Below are positions 1 through 7,715 of a stretch of 16,790 nt of DNA, in pieces. Positions within the stretch are counted from its first letter, which is position 1; every line of letters begins with the position of its first letter. The notes beneath the pieces are model-generated. The model saw nothing but the letters and a program-made list of their open reading frames with translations. It made no database searches and was not told the origin of the DNA. The DNA comes from Nonlabens sp. (lineage in GTDB: Bacteria > Bacteroidota > Bacteroidia > Flavobacteriales > Flavobacteriaceae), in contig JALZUY010000217.1 in assembly GCA_023301395.1 (NCBI GenBank), forward strand, positions 1-16,790, written 5' to 3'. The position numbers and the translations under genes were made by a program.

Positions 1-10
1 CTTCCGATCT
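1..10. other. Residual Illumina adapter at contig end
   Basis: The first ten bases, CTTCCGATCT, are identical to the 3' end of the standard Illumina adapter. They sit exactly at the edge of the sequence, and the reading frame of the lipoprotein gene shows family-like sequence (CPRVTK) right up to position 11 and then turns into the adapter-encoded RSE. I infer untrimmed adapter on a contig end rather than genomic DNA. A chance match of 10 bases at exactly this place is unlikely but possible. Confidence 0.8.
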
Positions 11-421
11 CTTAGTAACTCTTGGACAAAACTGACACCATGTACCAGTAAAATCTTCGATAAGCATTTTAGTAGTAAAAGATGGAGTTATTACTTCAAC
101 ATCTAGTGTATTAGATGTATCTGTGCCTACAGTTGCTTGAGCACTTTTAACTCCAAGACCTGACATAATAGAAGAACTACCAGCTATAACAGTTCCGTCA
201 ACAGTAATTACGGCACTAGAAGTTACATCTGCCCCTGCAGCGTTGCGTACAGTAAAAGAGACTAATGTATTTTCGTAAACTTTAGTTTTAGTAGCTTCAA
301 TAGTTACTGCATTAGAACCACCTGTTGTAGTACCGCCATCATCCGTTGAATTTGATGAACATGATGCAACTCCTATTGCTAGGAACAATATCATTATTTT
401 TAAAAAGTTTGCTGTTTTCAT
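1..421 (-). CDS. Omp28-like lipoprotein with thioredoxin-type CxxC (3' part missing)
   Basis: The frame opens with ATG at 421 and runs off the window; about 137 residues are native before the adapter bases. The N-terminus is a lipoprotein signal: basic start, hydrophobic stretch, lipobox V-A-S-C with the acylated cysteine at residue 21, then a Ser/Asn/Thr/Asp/Gly-rich linker typical of surface-bound Bacteroidota lipoproteins. Residues 38-115 look like a beta-rich, Ig-like region. Then comes TGTWCQFCPRV with Cys129 and Cys132, the start of a thioredoxin-fold domain as in Omp28-related outer membrane proteins. Expected site is the outer membrane. It is divergent from the TlpA/DUF6029 pair; I recall these three families as frequent neighbours in flavobacteria, but could not check this. 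The family assignment rests on the CxxC context because most of the domain is absent. Confidence 0.75.
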   Translation of the reverse strand, partial: MKTANFLKIMILFLAIGVASCSSNSTDDGGTTTGGSNAVTIEATKTKVYENTLVSFTVRNAAGADVTSSAVITVDGTVIAGSSSIMSGLGVKSAQATVGTDTSNTLDVEVITPSFTTKMLIEDFTGTWCQFCPRVTKRSE

Positions 422-459
422 TTGGTTTGTTTTTAGTTTTGTTAATTTTTATGGATATT

Positions 460-467
460 CAAATATA
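460..467 (-). promoter_or_regulatory. Promoter -7 box for the Omp28-like gene
   Basis: On the minus strand TATATTTG matches the Bacteroidota -7 consensus TAnnTTTG perfectly. It lies 38 bases upstream of the ATG. A poor -33 match (TTAG) sits 19 bases further upstream. The leader between box and ATG is A-rich with no Shine-Dalgarno sequence, as usual in this phylum. Confidence 0.55.
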
Positions 468-638
468 AGATATTCTTAATATTATCCTAATTTCTAACAG
501 AGAAATACAATATTATCTTAATCTTTTAAAGGAAAAGATAGGCATTAAGATTCGTTTGATTTTGTTGAATCTTTACTTTGGCATGATAATTCCTAATTAT
601 TCTTTATATCATTGTAAACCATAACAACACATATTATT

Positions 639-1121
639 ATGAAAAAATTATTATTTATTGTCGTTCTATTTAGTTTTACTTTCGCAAAAGCGCAAACTGC
701 ATTACCTGAAATATCTCTAAAAGACCTTAATGGTAAAGAAGTATCACTTGCATCCATCAGTGAAGACAAAACAGTTGTTGTTTCTTTATGGGCAACTTGG
801 TGCGTACCGTGCATGAGAGAACTAGACACTATTGCAGATGTCTATGAAGACATGCAAGAAGAAATCAACTTTGAACTAATTGCTATTTCAGTTGATGATT
901 CAAGATCTACACGTCGTGTTAAACCAGCTGTAATGGGTAAAGGATGGGAATACACTGTTTTACTTGACCCAAATAATGATGTGAGAAGACATTTAGGAAA
1001 TCCTAATGTTCCACTTACACTTATTATTAAAAATGGAGCAATTGTCTATCGCCATTCTAGTTTTACACCTGGAGCAGAAGATGAACTTTTTGACAAATTC
1101 AAAGAGATTGCAGGAGAATAA
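639..1121 (+). CDS. TlpA-like periplasmic thioredoxin
   Basis: This 160-residue protein has a cleavable signal peptide (MKKLLFIVVLFSFTFAKAQ, cut likely after AKA or AQ) and a single AhpC/TSA-TlpA type thioredoxin domain. The active site is WATWCVPC with Cys55 and Cys58, the only cysteines in the protein, and the cis-proline loop is NVPLT with Pro125. Such proteins are periplasmic thiol-disulfide reductases, here probably soluble because the hydrophobic N-terminus ends in a cleavage-like site. The ATG at 639 gives the full signal peptide. It is the first gene of a pair; the DUF6029-type barrel starts 31 bases after its stop, so the thioredoxin may act on that protein (inference). A weak -7-like TTACTTTG lies at 573-580. 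The signal-peptide codons contain a two-mismatch copy of the palindrome found elsewhere in the window (678-691). Confidence 0.88.
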   Translation: MKKLLFIVVLFSFTFAKAQTALPEISLKDLNGKEVSLASISEDKTVVVSLWATWCVPCMRELDTIADVYEDMQEEINFELIAISVDDSRSTRRVKPAVMGKGWEYTVLLDPNNDVRRHLGNPNVPLTLIIKNGAIVYRHSSFTPGAEDELFDKFKEIAGE

Positions 1122-1152
1122 GTCATTCCAATACCAACTAACCAACTTTACA

Positions 1153-2784
1153 ATGAAAAAATTTATAATTGCCTTAATAGTAATTGTTGCCACACAAACT
1201 GCTGTTGCCCAAGAAAACAAGGGAACCTTCTCAGGAGGATTTGAATCAAATGCGCAATGGTATCAGGATGACGACGCAATAGGTGTTAATGCTCCTCAAG
1301 ACCAATCGCGTTCTAATAATTACTTTTCGCTTCGCTATTCTTATGACAAATTCACAGCTGGTATTCAATATGAATTGTTTGCTCCTAATGCTTTACTAGG
1401 TTATTCCCCAAGCTTTACAGGTAATGCCATAGGTACTTATTATTTAAACTTTAAACATAAAGGTTTAGATATCACAGGAGGTCATTTTTATGATCAATTC
1501 GGTAGTGGATTAATTTATCGTTCATGGGAAGACAGACAACTTGGTATAGATAACTCCATAAGAGGTGTAAGAATAAATTACGCCTTTAATGAATATTTAA
1601 CCGCAACAGCCTTTACCGGTAATCAACGTGAAGCATTTGAAATTTCTGAAGGAACTGTAACCGGACTTAATGCTGAGCTTGATTTATCAACCGCTCTAGA
1701 TATAGAAACTGGGATACAGATAGGAGCTAGTTATGTTAATCGCTATCAACAATACACAGGACCTAATTTGAATTTCCCAGCAGATGTTGGTGCATACAGT
1801 GGTAGAGCAGACTTATCTTTTAAGAATTTCTTTATCGGTACGGAATATGTATTTAAGGAAGCAGATGCCTTCGTTCTTGATGGCTTAATCTCAAACACAA
1901 ATTTACAAGAAGGTAGAGCACTGCTTATCAACGCTGGATACGCTATAAAAGGATTGGGTATAAACGCAACGTTCAGAACACTTGAAAACATGACATTTTA
2001 TTCAGATAGAGAAGCTGCAGGGAATACATTCCTTCTAAATACTATTAACTATGTTCCAGGATATTCAAAACAACAAGACTATGCAGTATCTAACATTTAT
2101 GTGTATGCACCTCAAACAGCTGTAGTACCCTTAGAAGGAAAAGCTGGAGAAATAGGAGGACAAATAGACTTGTATTACACAGCAAAAAAGGGAAGTACAA
2201 TAGGCGGAAAATACGGTACTAAATTCGAGTTAAACTATGCAAATTGGAGTGGACTAGATGCTGAATTTGATCTAGCTAACGAAACCTATGAAGCATCTCT
2301 TTTCTCAAGAGGAGAAAAGTATTTTGAAGAATACAGTATTGCTATAAAAAAGCGCTTCTCAAAGAATTTTTCAACAATATTTACATCTATTCACACAGAG
2401 TATAATGGAGATATTATTGAAGGTAAAGATTTCTACTTAAAAGGAAACTCATTTATTTTTGATGGACTTTATAAATTAAATAAAGGGCGTAGTATAAGAA
2501 TGGACCTTCAACATCTAAGTGCAGATGCTGATCGTGGAAACTGGGCAGCTGCAACAGCTGAGTATGCTTTCAGTCCTTTTCTTTCTATGTATGTAACTGA
2601 TCTTTATAACTATGATGTGACAAACATTCATTACTACTCTGTAGGTGGTAGTTATACTAAAGGCAGAACTAGAGTTGCTGTTAACTATGGCCGACAGCGT
2701 GGCGGACTAGTTTGTGTAGGTGGTGTGTGTAGATTTGTGCCTGAAAACACAGGACTTACTTTAAATATATCGACTAACTTCTAA
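1153..2784 (+). CDS. DUF6029-type outer-membrane beta-barrel protein
   Basis: The start is placed at ATG 1153, not at the upstream in-frame ATG 1006, because only 1153 yields a signal peptide (MKKFIIALIVIVATQTAVAQ) and 1006 would lie inside the thioredoxin gene. The product has 543 residues. Most of it is alternating hydrophobic/aromatic beta-strand pattern (for example YFSLRYSYDKFTAGIQYELF), and it ends in phenylalanine, as outer membrane barrels do. The only two cysteines are Cys521 and Cys526 in the motif LVCVGGVCRFVP just before the last strand. I recognise this layout from proteins annotated as DUF6029 in flavobacteria; no biochemical function is known to me. It follows the TlpA-like gene by 31 bases and ends at a strong terminator, so the two are one operon. 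A disulfide between the paired cysteines handled by the neighbouring thioredoxin is a reasonable inference. Confidence 0.75.
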   Translation: MKKFIIALIVIVATQTAVAQENKGTFSGGFESNAQWYQDDDAIGVNAPQDQSRSNNYFSLRYSYDKFTAGIQYELFAPNALLGYSPSFTGNAIGTYYLNFKHKGLDITGGHFYDQFGSGLIYRSWEDRQLGIDNSIRGVRINYAFNEYLTATAFTGNQREAFEISEGTVTGLNAELDLSTALDIETGIQIGASYVNRYQQYTGPNLNFPADVGAYSGRADLSFKNFFIGTEYVFKEADAFVLDGLISNTNLQEGRALLINAGYAIKGLGINATFRTLENMTFYSDREAAGNTFLLNTINYVPGYSKQQDYAVSNIYVYAPQTAVVPLEGKAGEIGGQIDLYYTAKKGSTIGGKYGTKFELNYANWSGLDAEFDLANETYEASLFSRGEKYFEEYSIAIKKRFSKNFSTIFTSIHTEYNGDIIEGKDFYLKGNSFIFDGLYKLNKGRSIRMDLQHLSADADRGNWAAATAEYAFSPFLSMYVTDLYNYDVTNIHYYSVGGSYTKGRTRVAVNYGRQRGGLVCVGGVCRFVPENTGLTLNISTNF

Positions 2785-2805
2785 TTAAGGAAAAGTCACA
2801 TTTAT

Positions 2806-2835
2806 AAAAAAGACCTCATTACTGAGGTCTTTTTT
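2806..2835. terminator. Bidirectional terminator between DUF6029-type gene and rsmG
   Basis: A perfect 13-bp inverted repeat (AAAAAAGACCTCA, 2806-2818, and its complement 2823-2835) encloses a TTAC loop. The A tract on one side and T tract on the other make it work on both strands, ending the plus-strand barrel gene and the minus-strand rsmG, whose stop codon lies 6 bases away. Confidence 0.92.
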
Positions 2836-2840
2836 ATACT

Positions 2841-3482
2841 TTAAAGTGGCAAGTGAACTACTTTTTTTGTTTCAAAGAATTCTTCTTCAAAATAATCTGG
2901 CAGTTCATAAATATCTGCATGTGGGAATGGTTTTAATTCCTCAGTAAGGTCACCGCCTTTAAGGTATAAAATTCCATTTTCTACTTCATGGTAACTGTCT
3001 TTTCTTATTTTATTACGTGTCCAATTTACAAAATCAGGCATGTTAGTTACTGCACGACTTACTATAAAGTCAAATTTTCCTTTCACCTTCTCTGCCCTAC
3101 CATGTTGCGACGTTACATTCTTTAATTGCAATGCTTCAACAACCGCATCTACAACCTTAATCTTCTTTCCTATCGCGTCAACAAGGTGGAAACTAGTCTT
3201 AGGGAACATAATAGCTAGTGGAATACCTGGGAATCCACCACCGGTTCCTACATCCATTATTCTCGTTCCACCTGGAGTGTTAGGTAAGCTTTCGCGAAAG
3301 CGTACCACACAAGCAATACCTAATGAATGAAGAACATGTCTCACATACAGTTGATCGATATCTTTTCTAGAAATCACGTTGATTTGAGCATTCCACTCTG
3401 CATACAAATCACCTAGTTGAGCAAACTGCTCCATTTGATGATCTGTAAAGTGTGGGAAGTAATTTTTTATAATTTGATGCAC
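2841..3482 (-). CDS. rsmG: 16S rRNA (guanine-527-N7) methyltransferase RsmG
   Basis: RsmG (GidB) methylates N7 of G527 in 16S rRNA with S-adenosylmethionine; its loss is known to give low-level streptomycin resistance in several bacteria. The family pattern is clear: NYFP near the start, EWNAQINVISRKDIDQLY, HVLHSLGIA, the SAM loop DVGTGGGFPGIPLA, DAIGKKIKVVDAV and FDFIVSRAV. I chose GTG at 3482 (213 residues, starting MHQIIKNYFP) because it matches the usual N-terminus and because the alternative TTG at 3500 (219 residues) overlaps a perfect -7 promoter box. Residues RFRESLPNTPGG, between HSLGIA and the SAM motif, look like an insertion of about seven residues compared with relatives, and they contain the exact palindrome at 3288-3301. 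The gene stands alone, convergent with the barrel gene and divergent from the aminotransferase. Confidence 0.93.
   Translation of the reverse strand: MHQIIKNYFPHFTDHQMEQFAQLGDLYAEWNAQINVISRKDIDQLYVRHVLHSLGIACVVRFRESLPNTPGGTRIMDVGTGGGFPGIPLAIMFPKTSFHLVDAIGKKIKVVDAVVEALQLKNVTSQHGRAEKVKGKFDFIVSRAVTNMPDFVNWTRNKIRKDSYHEVENGILYLKGGDLTEELKPFPHADIYELPDYFEEEFFETKKVVHLPL
3288..3301. repeat. GCTTTCGCGAAAGC palindrome, copy 1 (in rsmG)
   Basis: This is an exact 14-bp palindrome inside rsmG. On the coding strand, with the adjoining C, it is read as CGC TTT CGC GAA AGC, giving RFRES. The identical 14-mer occurs at three more places in the window. Confidence 0.9.
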
Positions 3483-3497
3483 TGTCAATATTTTGTG

Positions 3498-3505
3498 CAA
3501 AAATA
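3498..3505 (-). promoter_or_regulatory. rsmG promoter -7 box
   Basis: Minus-strand TATTTTTG is a perfect TAnnTTTG box, with a TTTC -33-like element 18 bases upstream. Its last three bases are the TTG that a gene finder may call as the rsmG start; transcription from this box begins downstream of that TTG, which favours the GTG at 3482. Confidence 0.6.
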
Positions 3506-3552
3506 ACGCATTAATAATCTAAGGAAATGAAAGCTAGGAATTAATGAATTGA

Positions 3553-3560
3553 TATTTTTG
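3553..3560 (+). promoter_or_regulatory. Aminotransferase promoter -7 box
   Basis: TATTTTTG on the plus strand is a perfect TAnnTTTG box, 19 bases before the ATG at 3580. No convincing -33 TTTG is present at the usual distance. It faces away from the rsmG box about 50 bases off, so the intergenic space is a compact divergent promoter region. Confidence 0.6.
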
Positions 3561-3579
3561 TAAAACTAATATTCAACCT

Positions 3580-4767
3580 ATGAAAGATCAATTATCAGAC
3601 CGCATCAATAGTTTACCAGTAAGTGCAACTCTTGCTATGGCTGCCAAAGCCCGTGAATTGCGTGAGCAAGGTAAAGATATCATAGGACTAAGTCTAGGCG
3701 AACCTGATTTCAATACACCAGATTTTGTTAAAGACGCTGCTATACAAGCAATTAATGACAATTATAACGGCTACACACCTGTAGATGGTTATGTAGAATT
3801 GAAAGATGCCGTGATCTATAAATTCAAAAGAGATAATAATCTTGAATATACTAGAGACCAAATAGTAGTTTCTACTGGAGCAAAACAATCTATTGCAAAT
3901 GTTGCTATGGTATTGCTTAACAAAGGTGATGAATGTATACTACCTGCTCCTTACTGGGTAAGTTATGCCGCGATTGTGCAGCTAGCTGAAGGAACTCCTG
4001 TAGAAGTGCGCGCTGGTGTTGAACAAAATTTTAAAATCACTCCAGAGCAATTGCGTGCTGCCATCACTCCACGTACTAAAATGGTTTTATTCTCATCTCC
4101 TAATAATCCTAGTGGTAGTGTTTATAGTTTAAAAGAACTTGAAGGTCTTGCCGCTGTTCTTAAAGACCATCCACACATTATAGTTGTAAGTGATGAAATC
4201 TACGAGCACATTAATTATATAGGTGGTCATGCAAGTATGGCAAGTATTGATGGAATGTACGATCGTACGGTAACTATCAACGGTGTAAGTAAGGCATTTG
4301 CAATGACTGGTTGGAGAATAGGCTACATAGGTGGACCAGCATGGATTGCTCGTGCATGTAATAAAATGCAAGGGCAAATCACTAGTGGTACAAATTGTAT
4401 CGCTCAAAGAGCTGTAATCACGGCACTGGAAGCTCCAGTTTCAAAAATCCAGTTTATGGTTGACGCTTTTCACAAACGTCGCGATTTGATTCTTGAATTG
4501 TTATCAAAAATCCCTGGTTTTGTAACTGATGTTCCTGAAGGTGCTTTTTACGTATTTCCAGATGTGTCTGCATTTTTTGGAAAAGAAATTAAAGGACACA
4601 AGATTGAAAACGCTACAGATTTCTCTTTACTATTATTAGAAGAAGCACTCGTTGCTACTGTTACTGGAGATGCTTTTGGAGCTCCTAGTTGTATCAGGCT
4701 TTCTTATGCTGCCAGTGAAGAACAAATCATTGAAGCTATTAAGAGAATTAAAGAAGTATTATCTTAA
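3580..4767 (+). CDS. Class I PLP-dependent aminotransferase, aspartate type
   Basis: This 395-residue protein is a fold-type I aminotransferase of the aspartate aminotransferase Ib group, transferring amino groups between aspartate (or similar amino acids) and 2-oxoglutarate in the cytoplasm. Visible family marks: LSLGEPDFNTP near residue 37; the aromatic residue stacking on the cofactor, Trp126 in PAPYWVSY; Asn176 in SSPNNPSGS; Asp205 and Tyr208 in SDEIYEH; the PLP-binding Lys238 in NGVSKAFAMTGWRIGY; and the carboxylate-binding Arg373 in CIRLSYA. Length and start are normal for the family. It is a single-gene unit with its own -7 box upstream and a terminator downstream. Substrate specificity cannot be settled from sequence; prephenate or aromatic substrates are possible within this group. 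Confidence 0.93.
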   Translation: MKDQLSDRINSLPVSATLAMAAKARELREQGKDIIGLSLGEPDFNTPDFVKDAAIQAINDNYNGYTPVDGYVELKDAVIYKFKRDNNLEYTRDQIVVSTGAKQSIANVAMVLLNKGDECILPAPYWVSYAAIVQLAEGTPVEVRAGVEQNFKITPEQLRAAITPRTKMVLFSSPNNPSGSVYSLKELEGLAAVLKDHPHIIVVSDEIYEHINYIGGHASMASIDGMYDRTVTINGVSKAFAMTGWRIGYIGGPAWIARACNKMQGQITSGTNCIAQRAVITALEAPVSKIQFMVDAFHKRRDLILELLSKIPGFVTDVPEGAFYVFPDVSAFFGKEIKGHKIENATDFSLLLLEEALVATVTGDAFGAPSCIRLSYAASEEQIIEAIKRIKEVLS

Positions 4768-4781
4768 AGATAATTACAAAT

Positions 4782-4820
4782 AAAGCTGATAAACACTAGA
4801 GTTCATCAGCTTTTGTTTTT
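4782..4820. terminator. Terminator between aminotransferase and trkH
   Basis: A 13-bp stem with one A/C mismatch (4782-4794 with 4801-4813) encloses a six-base loop and is followed by TGTTTTT. It lies just after the aminotransferase stop. The minus-strand trkH stop lies 24 bases further on, and A-rich sequence flanks the left arm, so it may serve both convergent genes. Confidence 0.85.
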
Positions 4821-4843
4821 CTCAAAGTAATTATCATTACACC

Positions 4844-6346
4844 TTATCTATTCCTCCAAAAGAATGGAGTTAATAATATTAGTACGGTAAACAACTCCAG
4901 TCTTCCTATCAACATTAAGAAAGAACACCACCATTTTCCAAGAGCTGGTAAATTCGCAAAATTATCTACTGGAGATAGTGATCCAAACGCAGGACCTACG
5001 TTTCCTAATGAACTCAATGCGCCACCAATTGCTGTTTCAAAATCCAATCCGAGTGCTGCGAGAACTGTTGCACCTATTATGAAGGACAACATATAGAGAA
5101 TGAAGAATCCTAGAATATTAAATACGATTCCACTTTGAAGTGCTTTACCATTATAACGTACTGGTAAAATCGCATTAGGATGCAAAGTGCGTTTAAATTC
5201 CATGATACCATTACGTATCAAAATAATGTGTCGCATCACCTTAACTCCACCAGATGTCGATCCTGCACTACCACCTAAAAAGAACAACCCAAAAAACATA
5301 ATCGTTAAAAACGGTGTCCACAATGTATAATCTGCGCTCACAAATCCTGTGGTCGTAATGATTGCTAGCACTTGAAAAGTTGCATGTCGTATTCCACTTT
5401 CAAACTCTCCCCATATCATAGGGTGCACAATAGTAGTATCAGAATGCGCGACGTCTGCTTGGAAATAAATAAGCAATCCAGCAATGAGACTAAAGCCAAT
5501 CACAAAAGCACTGTACCACTTAAACTCTGTATCTCTGAAAATTTTACTAAATCTTCCTTTAAAAGCAAAATAGCTAAGCACAAAATTTGTTCCTGCAATG
5601 AACATAAATATGATGATAACCCACTGAATCATAGGAGCATCATTCCAGTATGCAACACTCGCATTTTTAGTAGAAAAGCCACCCGTTGACAATGTGCTTA
5701 ACGCGTGGTTCACTGCATCAAACCAGCCCATTCCTGCAATTCGTAATAAAACAGCTTCTATAGCCGTAAAACTCACATATATTAACCATAATCTCTTTGC
5801 AGTATCTGTAATACGCGGATGGAGTTTATCTCCACTAGGACCTGGTGCCTCAGCAGCAAAGAGCTGCATTCCTCCTATTCCTAGCAATGGTAAAATAGCC
5901 ACAGCAAGAACGATAATTCCCATTCCACCTATCCAGTGCGTAAGACTACGCCAGAAGAGTATTCCTTTAGGCATGACCTCAATATCGTTCATGATACTGG
6001 CTCCAGTTGTGGTAAATCCACTCATGGTTTCAAAAAAAGCATCAGTATAATTTCCTATGGATCCTGTAAAAATATAAGGCATAGTACCGGCAAATGCCAT
6101 TATTAACCAGCCTAAGGTTACAATTAAATAACCTTCTTTCTTATTAAGAACCTTAACATGATTGCGCGTCAAGTACATGGTGATAGCACCTGATAAAATC
6201 GCTACACCACTAGCAGCAAGAATTGCATAACCTTCATGCTCTCTATAAATAGCACTTACAAGAGCACAAATAGACATAAAACCACCATTGAATAACAATA
6301 GCAATCCCATGATATGAATTATGATCTTATAATTAAGTTTAGTCAT
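4844..6346 (-). CDS. trkH: Potassium uptake transporter subunit TrkH
   Basis: TrkH is the membrane, ion-conducting subunit of the Trk/Ktr potassium uptake system and works with the cytoplasmic gating subunit TrkA encoded just upstream. The 500-residue protein is strongly hydrophobic with about ten membrane segments. The four pore-loop repeats are visible around TTTGAS (Gly115), LSTGGFST (Gly222-223), TTTGFVS (Gly334) and LGNVGPAFG (Gly448, Gly451), the glycines that line the selectivity filter. GGSAGSTSGGVKVMR at about 358-372 is the conserved cytoplasmic segment before the last repeat. Length agrees with TrkH of other bacteria. Its ATG directly follows the trkA stop codon (TAAATG), which suggests translational coupling. 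K+ versus Na+ coupling or selectivity cannot be read from the sequence alone. Confidence 0.95.
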   Translation of the reverse strand: MTKLNYKIIIHIMGLLLLFNGGFMSICALVSAIYREHEGYAILAASGVAILSGAITMYLTRNHVKVLNKKEGYLIVTLGWLIMAFAGTMPYIFTGSIGNYTDAFFETMSGFTTTGASIMNDIEVMPKGILFWRSLTHWIGGMGIIVLAVAILPLLGIGGMQLFAAEAPGPSGDKLHPRITDTAKRLWLIYVSFTAIEAVLLRIAGMGWFDAVNHALSTLSTGGFSTKNASVAYWNDAPMIQWVIIIFMFIAGTNFVLSYFAFKGRFSKIFRDTEFKWYSAFVIGFSLIAGLLIYFQADVAHSDTTIVHPMIWGEFESGIRHATFQVLAIITTTGFVSADYTLWTPFLTIMFFGLFFLGGSAGSTSGGVKVMRHIILIRNGIMEFKRTLHPNAILPVRYNGKALQSGIVFNILGFFILYMLSFIIGATVLAALGLDFETAIGGALSSLGNVGPAFGSLSPVDNFANLPALGKWWCSFLMLIGRLELFTVLILLTPFFWRNR

Positions 6347-7696
6347 TTATAAAAACAGCTTTTCTACTTTATTAATAGAACGTGGTAAAGAGCACACTAC
6401 TACTCTATCTCCAGCTTGCACACGGAAACTTCCCAGCACTATATTCCCTATTCCATCTCGTATCACACCACCTATAATAGCGCTACGAGGTATATCAACA
6501 TCCTTAATAAGTTTATTACAAATAGAACTGCTTGATTTAACTATGAATTCCAGCAGCTCAGCATTCATATTATTGAGTTTAGTCATCGCAACGACATCTC
6601 CTTTTCTAATGAATCTAAAAATATTATTTGCAGCAAGAAGTTTTTTATTTATTAAAGTATCGATTCCTATGCTGTGGGATAACTGGAAGTAATCCATATT
6701 CTCCACTAGAGAAATTGTTTTATTCACACTTTTAGAACGCGCCATCAAACAGGATAAAATATTTGTCTCACTATTACCGGTAACCGCTATAAAAGCATCC
6801 ATTTCATGAATACTTTCTTCATCTAGTAATTCTACATTACGACCATCACCGTTTATTACTAGGGTTTCTGAAAGTTCATCAGCAAGGTCAAATGCTTTTT
6901 CTGCGTTTTGTTCAATAAGCTTAACGTTAACACCATTTGCTGATAGATGTTTTGCCGTTTGCTTACCTATATTACTACCACCTAGAATCATCACGTTTTT
7001 CATGATTTGCTTGGTCTTACCAGTAAGTTTATAAAGTTCATCTACACCATCTGATGTGGTAATGAAATAAACTTGATCACCTTCTTTAAATTGCGTATCT
7101 CCACGAGGAATCAATGTATATTGAGTACCAAAACGCTGAATAGCAATAGGCATAAAATGTATTTCGGGAAAAATATCGCCAGCCTCTTGAACCGTTTTAC
7201 CTACAAATTGTGCGGTACGTTGTAAACTTACACCTACCATAGTAAGTGCACCATCTTCAAACTCATAACTATCGTTAAAAGCACTTTGATTTAGGAGTAA
7301 TTCTATTTCTTTACTTGCCAGCGACTCTGGAGAAATCAACTCATCAATCCCAAATTGTTCAAAACCTAGTTCATTTTGAAACTCTATAAATTCAGTATTA
7401 GTAATACGAGCGATGGTTCTTTTTGCACCTAATTGTTTAGCGAGTACGCAAACTGTAATATTAGTCGTCTCACTACTGGTCACAGAGATCACTAGATCAG
7501 CTTGATTAATACGTGCATCTCTTAAAATTCTAATAGAGGTTGCGTCACCTCGTAATGCTCTAATATCCAAGTGTGTATCTGCATAATGCAGATTTTCTTT
7601 TACTGGGTCAATTAGGGTAATATCCTGCGACTCATAAGAGAGTAGTTTAGCAAGATGAAATCCTACTTCACCAGCTCCAGCGATAATGATCTTCAT
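6347..7696 (-). CDS. trkA: Trk potassium uptake regulatory subunit TrkA
   Basis: TrkA is the peripheral cytoplasmic subunit that binds nucleotides and gates TrkH. The 449-residue protein has the classical duplicated RCK layout: RCK_N 1 with the Rossmann loop GAGEVG (residues 7-12) and the acidic strand end LIDP (Asp30), RCK_C 1 at about 140-225, RCK_N 2 with GGSNIG (239-244), and RCK_C 2 at about 370-449. This matches E. coli TrkA in architecture and length. Both nucleotide loops look intact. It is the first gene of the trkA-trkH operon, with stop and start codons abutting. A good promoter lies just upstream, in a divergent region shared with ubiE. Confidence 0.95.
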   Translation of the reverse strand: MKIIIAGAGEVGFHLAKLLSYESQDITLIDPVKENLHYADTHLDIRALRGDATSIRILRDARINQADLVISVTSSETTNITVCVLAKQLGAKRTIARITNTEFIEFQNELGFEQFGIDELISPESLASKEIELLLNQSAFNDSYEFEDGALTMVGVSLQRTAQFVGKTVQEAGDIFPEIHFMPIAIQRFGTQYTLIPRGDTQFKEGDQVYFITTSDGVDELYKLTGKTKQIMKNVMILGGSNIGKQTAKHLSANGVNVKLIEQNAEKAFDLADELSETLVINGDGRNVELLDEESIHEMDAFIAVTGNSETNILSCLMARSKSVNKTISLVENMDYFQLSHSIGIDTLINKKLLAANNIFRFIRKGDVVAMTKLNNMNAELLEFIVKSSSSICNKLIKDVDIPRSAIIGGVIRDGIGNIVLGSFRVQAGDRVVVCSLPRSINKVEKLFL

Positions 7697-7715
7697 AAAA
7701 ATCTAATCTATAATT

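Noticed and set aside
579..600. Sigma-54-like TTGGCATGATAATTCC upstream of the thioredoxin gene
   Set aside because: The second half lacks the TTGCA element at the required distance, and no enhancer-type regulator is nearby.
422..638. RNA gene in the divergent spacer
   Set aside because: No cloverleaf or strong hairpin was found; only AT-rich promoter sequence and the imperfect direct repeat.
593..829. Minus-strand 78-codon open frame across the thioredoxin start
   Set aside because: It overlaps the signal peptide and active site codons of a confident gene and has no family resemblance.
1006..1152. Longer N-terminus of the DUF6029-type gene from ATG 1006
   Set aside because: It overlaps the thioredoxin coding region and hides a perfect signal peptide starting at 1153.
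5694..6050. Plus-strand 118-codon open frame opposite trkH
   Set aside because: It is the mirror of a well-conserved membrane protein gene and has no domain pattern, promoter or leader of its own. The same holds for other antisense frames such as those at 3040-3330, 5372-5689 and 13912-14259.
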